A stretch of 64,000 nt of DNA from contig OX336338.1 of the NCBI GenBank assembly GCA_946902875.1, positions 6,873,971-6,937,970 of the forward strand, written 5' to 3'. The notes beneath the pieces are model-generated. The model was not told where the DNA came from and did no database searches. It was given only the letters and a program-made list of their open reading frames with translations. Of this stretch, positions 62,053 to 64,000 are shown one piece after another. Each line of letters starts with the position of its first letter. Positions within the stretch are counted from its first letter, which is position 1. This DNA comes from Nematopogon swammerdamellus (Eukaryota; Arthropoda; Insecta; Lepidoptera; Adelidae). The position numbers and the translations under genes were made by a program.

Positions 62053-62285
62053 AACCTGTACCCAGCTCGGCTTTCGGCCTCGCCCTTATGCTCATAAAAA
62101 AACCTATGTTCGCACGAAAAGAGTTCCGTAGCCACTGCGCATCACCGCCGCCGTCCGTCCTTTTCCGCACACTACCTCGTACTCGTACCCCCGGAGTCGT
62201 GCGCCGCGCCAACCCCGCCGCCGCCGCGCCCGCCCGTGAGACGCCTGGCTGGCTACGGAACTCTAATGAAGGAAACAAGAAAAGA
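62053..62285. other. Family D unit, then a CpG-rich patch
   Basis: 'ccagctcggctttcggcctc' (62061-62080) is one family D unit. 62135-62250 is CpG-rich (cgccgccgtccgtccttttc) with open frames on both strands and no recognisable product. Confidence 0.4.
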
Positions 62286-62289
62286 GTAG

Positions 62290-63370
62290 TATAAATGCTG
62301 TATTCGAGCTTGTAGATGGATTCGAATAGACATAAGGAGCTTAACTACAGAATTTTCTACTACTTTTTCCTTGTTTCCTTCATTTTTATTAACAGTCTGA
62401 TGGTTTTTTTTAATTTGTATTGTTTGTGTAATGTATTGGCATACCTAACATTGTTGATTATGTGCTCATAAGTATTTAAGTGGCTATATACAAAATATTA
62501 TTGTTAGTATTTTTCCTAGTTTACAAAATATTGGATCCACACTCAAATCATTTGAACTATTTTGAGAAGGATAACCTATTAGCTAATACCTACTCAATTT
62601 GTTTAAATAAAAAAGCAAGCAAGGACTATTAAAATTCTTTGACAAGGTACGTAATATTTGAAGGACATTGATACAAATGATGTCTGCGTTGTTGTGCGAT
62701 CTATAAAAACAATCGTTTGGTCCTAATAACGTATGTAGCGTAAATGAACGAATTTTGGATTTTGGGGGTCCATTTCTTGGGGACCAATCAGAAAAAAAAT
62801 GGTTTTTCAAGTAAATTATGTAATGAATCAAATGAAAGGATTCGTTACAAGAAATACAAATATATTTTTTAATGCATGTTTAAAATATATTAAAGAAAAT
62901 ATACAAAACCAAAATTTTATAAAACATAAATAGAGAATTATATCTCTCTTAAAGTTTACAGGAAAACTTAATGAAACTAATGGAGATAATGAAATATAGT
63001 AATAAAATAATTTTAATAGTTTGCTATTAGCACCGTTTCCTTCTCGCCGTTGAGTACACGATGTAAGTTGGTGGCCTTTTTAGGCAGCACTGAGAGCCTA
63101 GCTCTTGAGAGCTTTGTGCGGCAAAGGGTGCCGCTCTCGTTCTCGATGCCACTGAAGCTCATTACCGAGCACTAGATGGTCTCTTTGATTCGCCGCCTCA
63201 CTTACGCCGTCGCTGTCGACGTCTCGACATTCATGTCACAATTGTGGTTAGTTCTCGCCAACACTTGTAAGTAGGTACCTAATCCTCCCAAATTGTAACT
63301 CTATAACGAAGTTATAAATAGTTTGCCGTCAGTCTGTTCAGCATCGCAGTCGGACTCGCCCGCCGAGGTT
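62290..63370. other. AT-rich sequence, nothing recognised
   Basis: No coding region or repeat family identified; slightly GC-richer at 63040-63240. Confidence 0.4.
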
Positions 63371-63374
63371 TCTG

Positions 63375-63415
63375 TTTTTAACCCCCGACGAAAAAAGAGG
63401 GGTGTTATAAGTTTG
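63375..63415 (-). repeat. Terminal motif of the 52440-52820 repeat family
   Basis: 'ttaacccccgacgaaaaaag' with aggggtgttataag is the reverse complement of the end of the 52440-52820 repeat. Only the end remains. Confidence 0.6.
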
Positions 63416-63523
63416 AGTTGGATGCCTACCGTTTATACTATAGAGCAAAAAGAATAAAACGTAGAAAAAACACGTTTCTTGTTTAGTCCCATAATTTCTA
63501 TATTTTATTATTATTTGTTAGTA

Positions 63524-63776
63524 TTTTTTTTTAAACTGACACGGTTGGCTACATCACCTACAACGTCCGTGATGTCAGCCCGTAACACCTGGTGAACTAG
63601 GTGCCATGTCAGTGCTTCCCCCTTTGATCGTGCCGGCTACACTGAACTGGTCGGAAAACACAAACTATTTACATAGCCGTTTCGACCGACGTTTCATTCA
63701 GTGCGGTGGTACCAACCCGGGCGGGTTAAACCCTACCACCAAGTAAGATTAGGAGGGAAGGGACCTACAGTTTTAA
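63524..63776 (-). repeat. Chimeric SINE, 3' two-thirds (copy 10)
   Basis: T-rich start, 'acgtccgtgatgtcagcccg', 'gcggtggtaccaacccgggc', 'agtaagattaggagggaagg', truncated at 'acagttttaagagg' before the B-box-like motif. Very similar to the full copy at 17977-18364. Confidence 0.75.
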
Positions 63777-63799
63777 GAGGTATATCCGCCACAATAATA

Positions 63800-64000
63800 A
63801 TATAAGTCACTAAGAGGCGAGACTGAAGGCCAAGCTATCGTTTACATTAACGCAGGTCTGCTGTCGGCATCACACTAGTGACTTATATTCTTCGGGAGAG
63901 CATAAAAAAATTTAAACGCAAAAGTGCTCGGCCTTTGGCCTCGCCCTTAGTATATTACAATCTTCGTGAGAGTATATCGTTTACCTGAACGGCGGCGCTC
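63800..64000. repeat. Family D minisatellite running off the right edge
   Basis: A minus-orientation unit ('agaggcgagactgaaggcca', 63810-63835) is followed by plus-orientation units ('ctcggcctttggcctcgccc'), again a convergent layout. It continues beyond the window. Confidence 0.55.

Overview
The window looks like a stretch of a lepidopteran (moth or butterfly) nuclear genome. It is AT-rich, has no bacterial-type gene layout, and is packed with element types typical of Lepidoptera: RTE-type LINE tails, Helitron-like ends, a mariner, piggyBac- and hAT-type MITEs, and short SINE-like repeats. The order is inferred from repeat style and from the insect-type receptor exons; the species cannot be named from sequence alone.

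The only host gene supported is on the + strand: part of an ionotropic glutamate receptor of the insect GluRIA/GluRIB (AMPA-like) type. Three consecutive exons of its extracellular amino-terminal domain are present, at 15941-16093, 35895-36022 and 36986-37115. Their phases fit (1-1, 1-0, 0-1) and the joined reading frame is continuous. They are separated by a 19.8-kb intron and a 963-bp intron. Earlier exons (signal peptide) and later exons (rest of this domain, ligand-binding lobes, membrane segments) were not found here, so most of the window is intron.

The short second intron is the most unusual place. It holds six extra partial copies of the third exon, each with its own splice acceptor. 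The last five acceptors are spaced about 147 bp (49 codons) apart. Every extra copy lacks the final 7 nt and the splice donor and reaches a stop codon. Just 5' of the second exon sits a 165-bp near-perfect hairpin flanked by exact 12-bp direct repeats, ending 39 nt before the exon. These two structures, in adjacent introns of one receptor gene, are the best candidates for undescribed biology.

The rest is a dense, nested repeat landscape. 0-15.9 kb: SINE and LINE tails, a TA-flanked MITE, an RTE insertion with exact target duplications, Helitron-like elements, and a CpG-rich poly-G patch. 16-35.6 kb (large intron): LINE 3' ends, a 3x96-bp array, SINEs, a 17-copy 130-bp satellite, a Helitron helicase remnant, and a collapsed hAT-type MITE. 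37-54 kb: a 1.5-kb element with four 320-bp internal repeats, foldback minisatellites, a full hAT-type MITE, an internally deleted mariner and tandem Helitron-like copies. 54-64 kb: a 5'-truncated LINE with an intact 1.86-kb reverse transcriptase ORF, more SINEs, a TTAA-flanked MITE and CpG-rich patches.

One SINE family with ten copies appears to be a chimera: a tRNA-like A box, then an almost exact 5S rRNA internal promoter segment, then a B-box-like motif. All family names are my own labels, given from sequence comparison inside this window.
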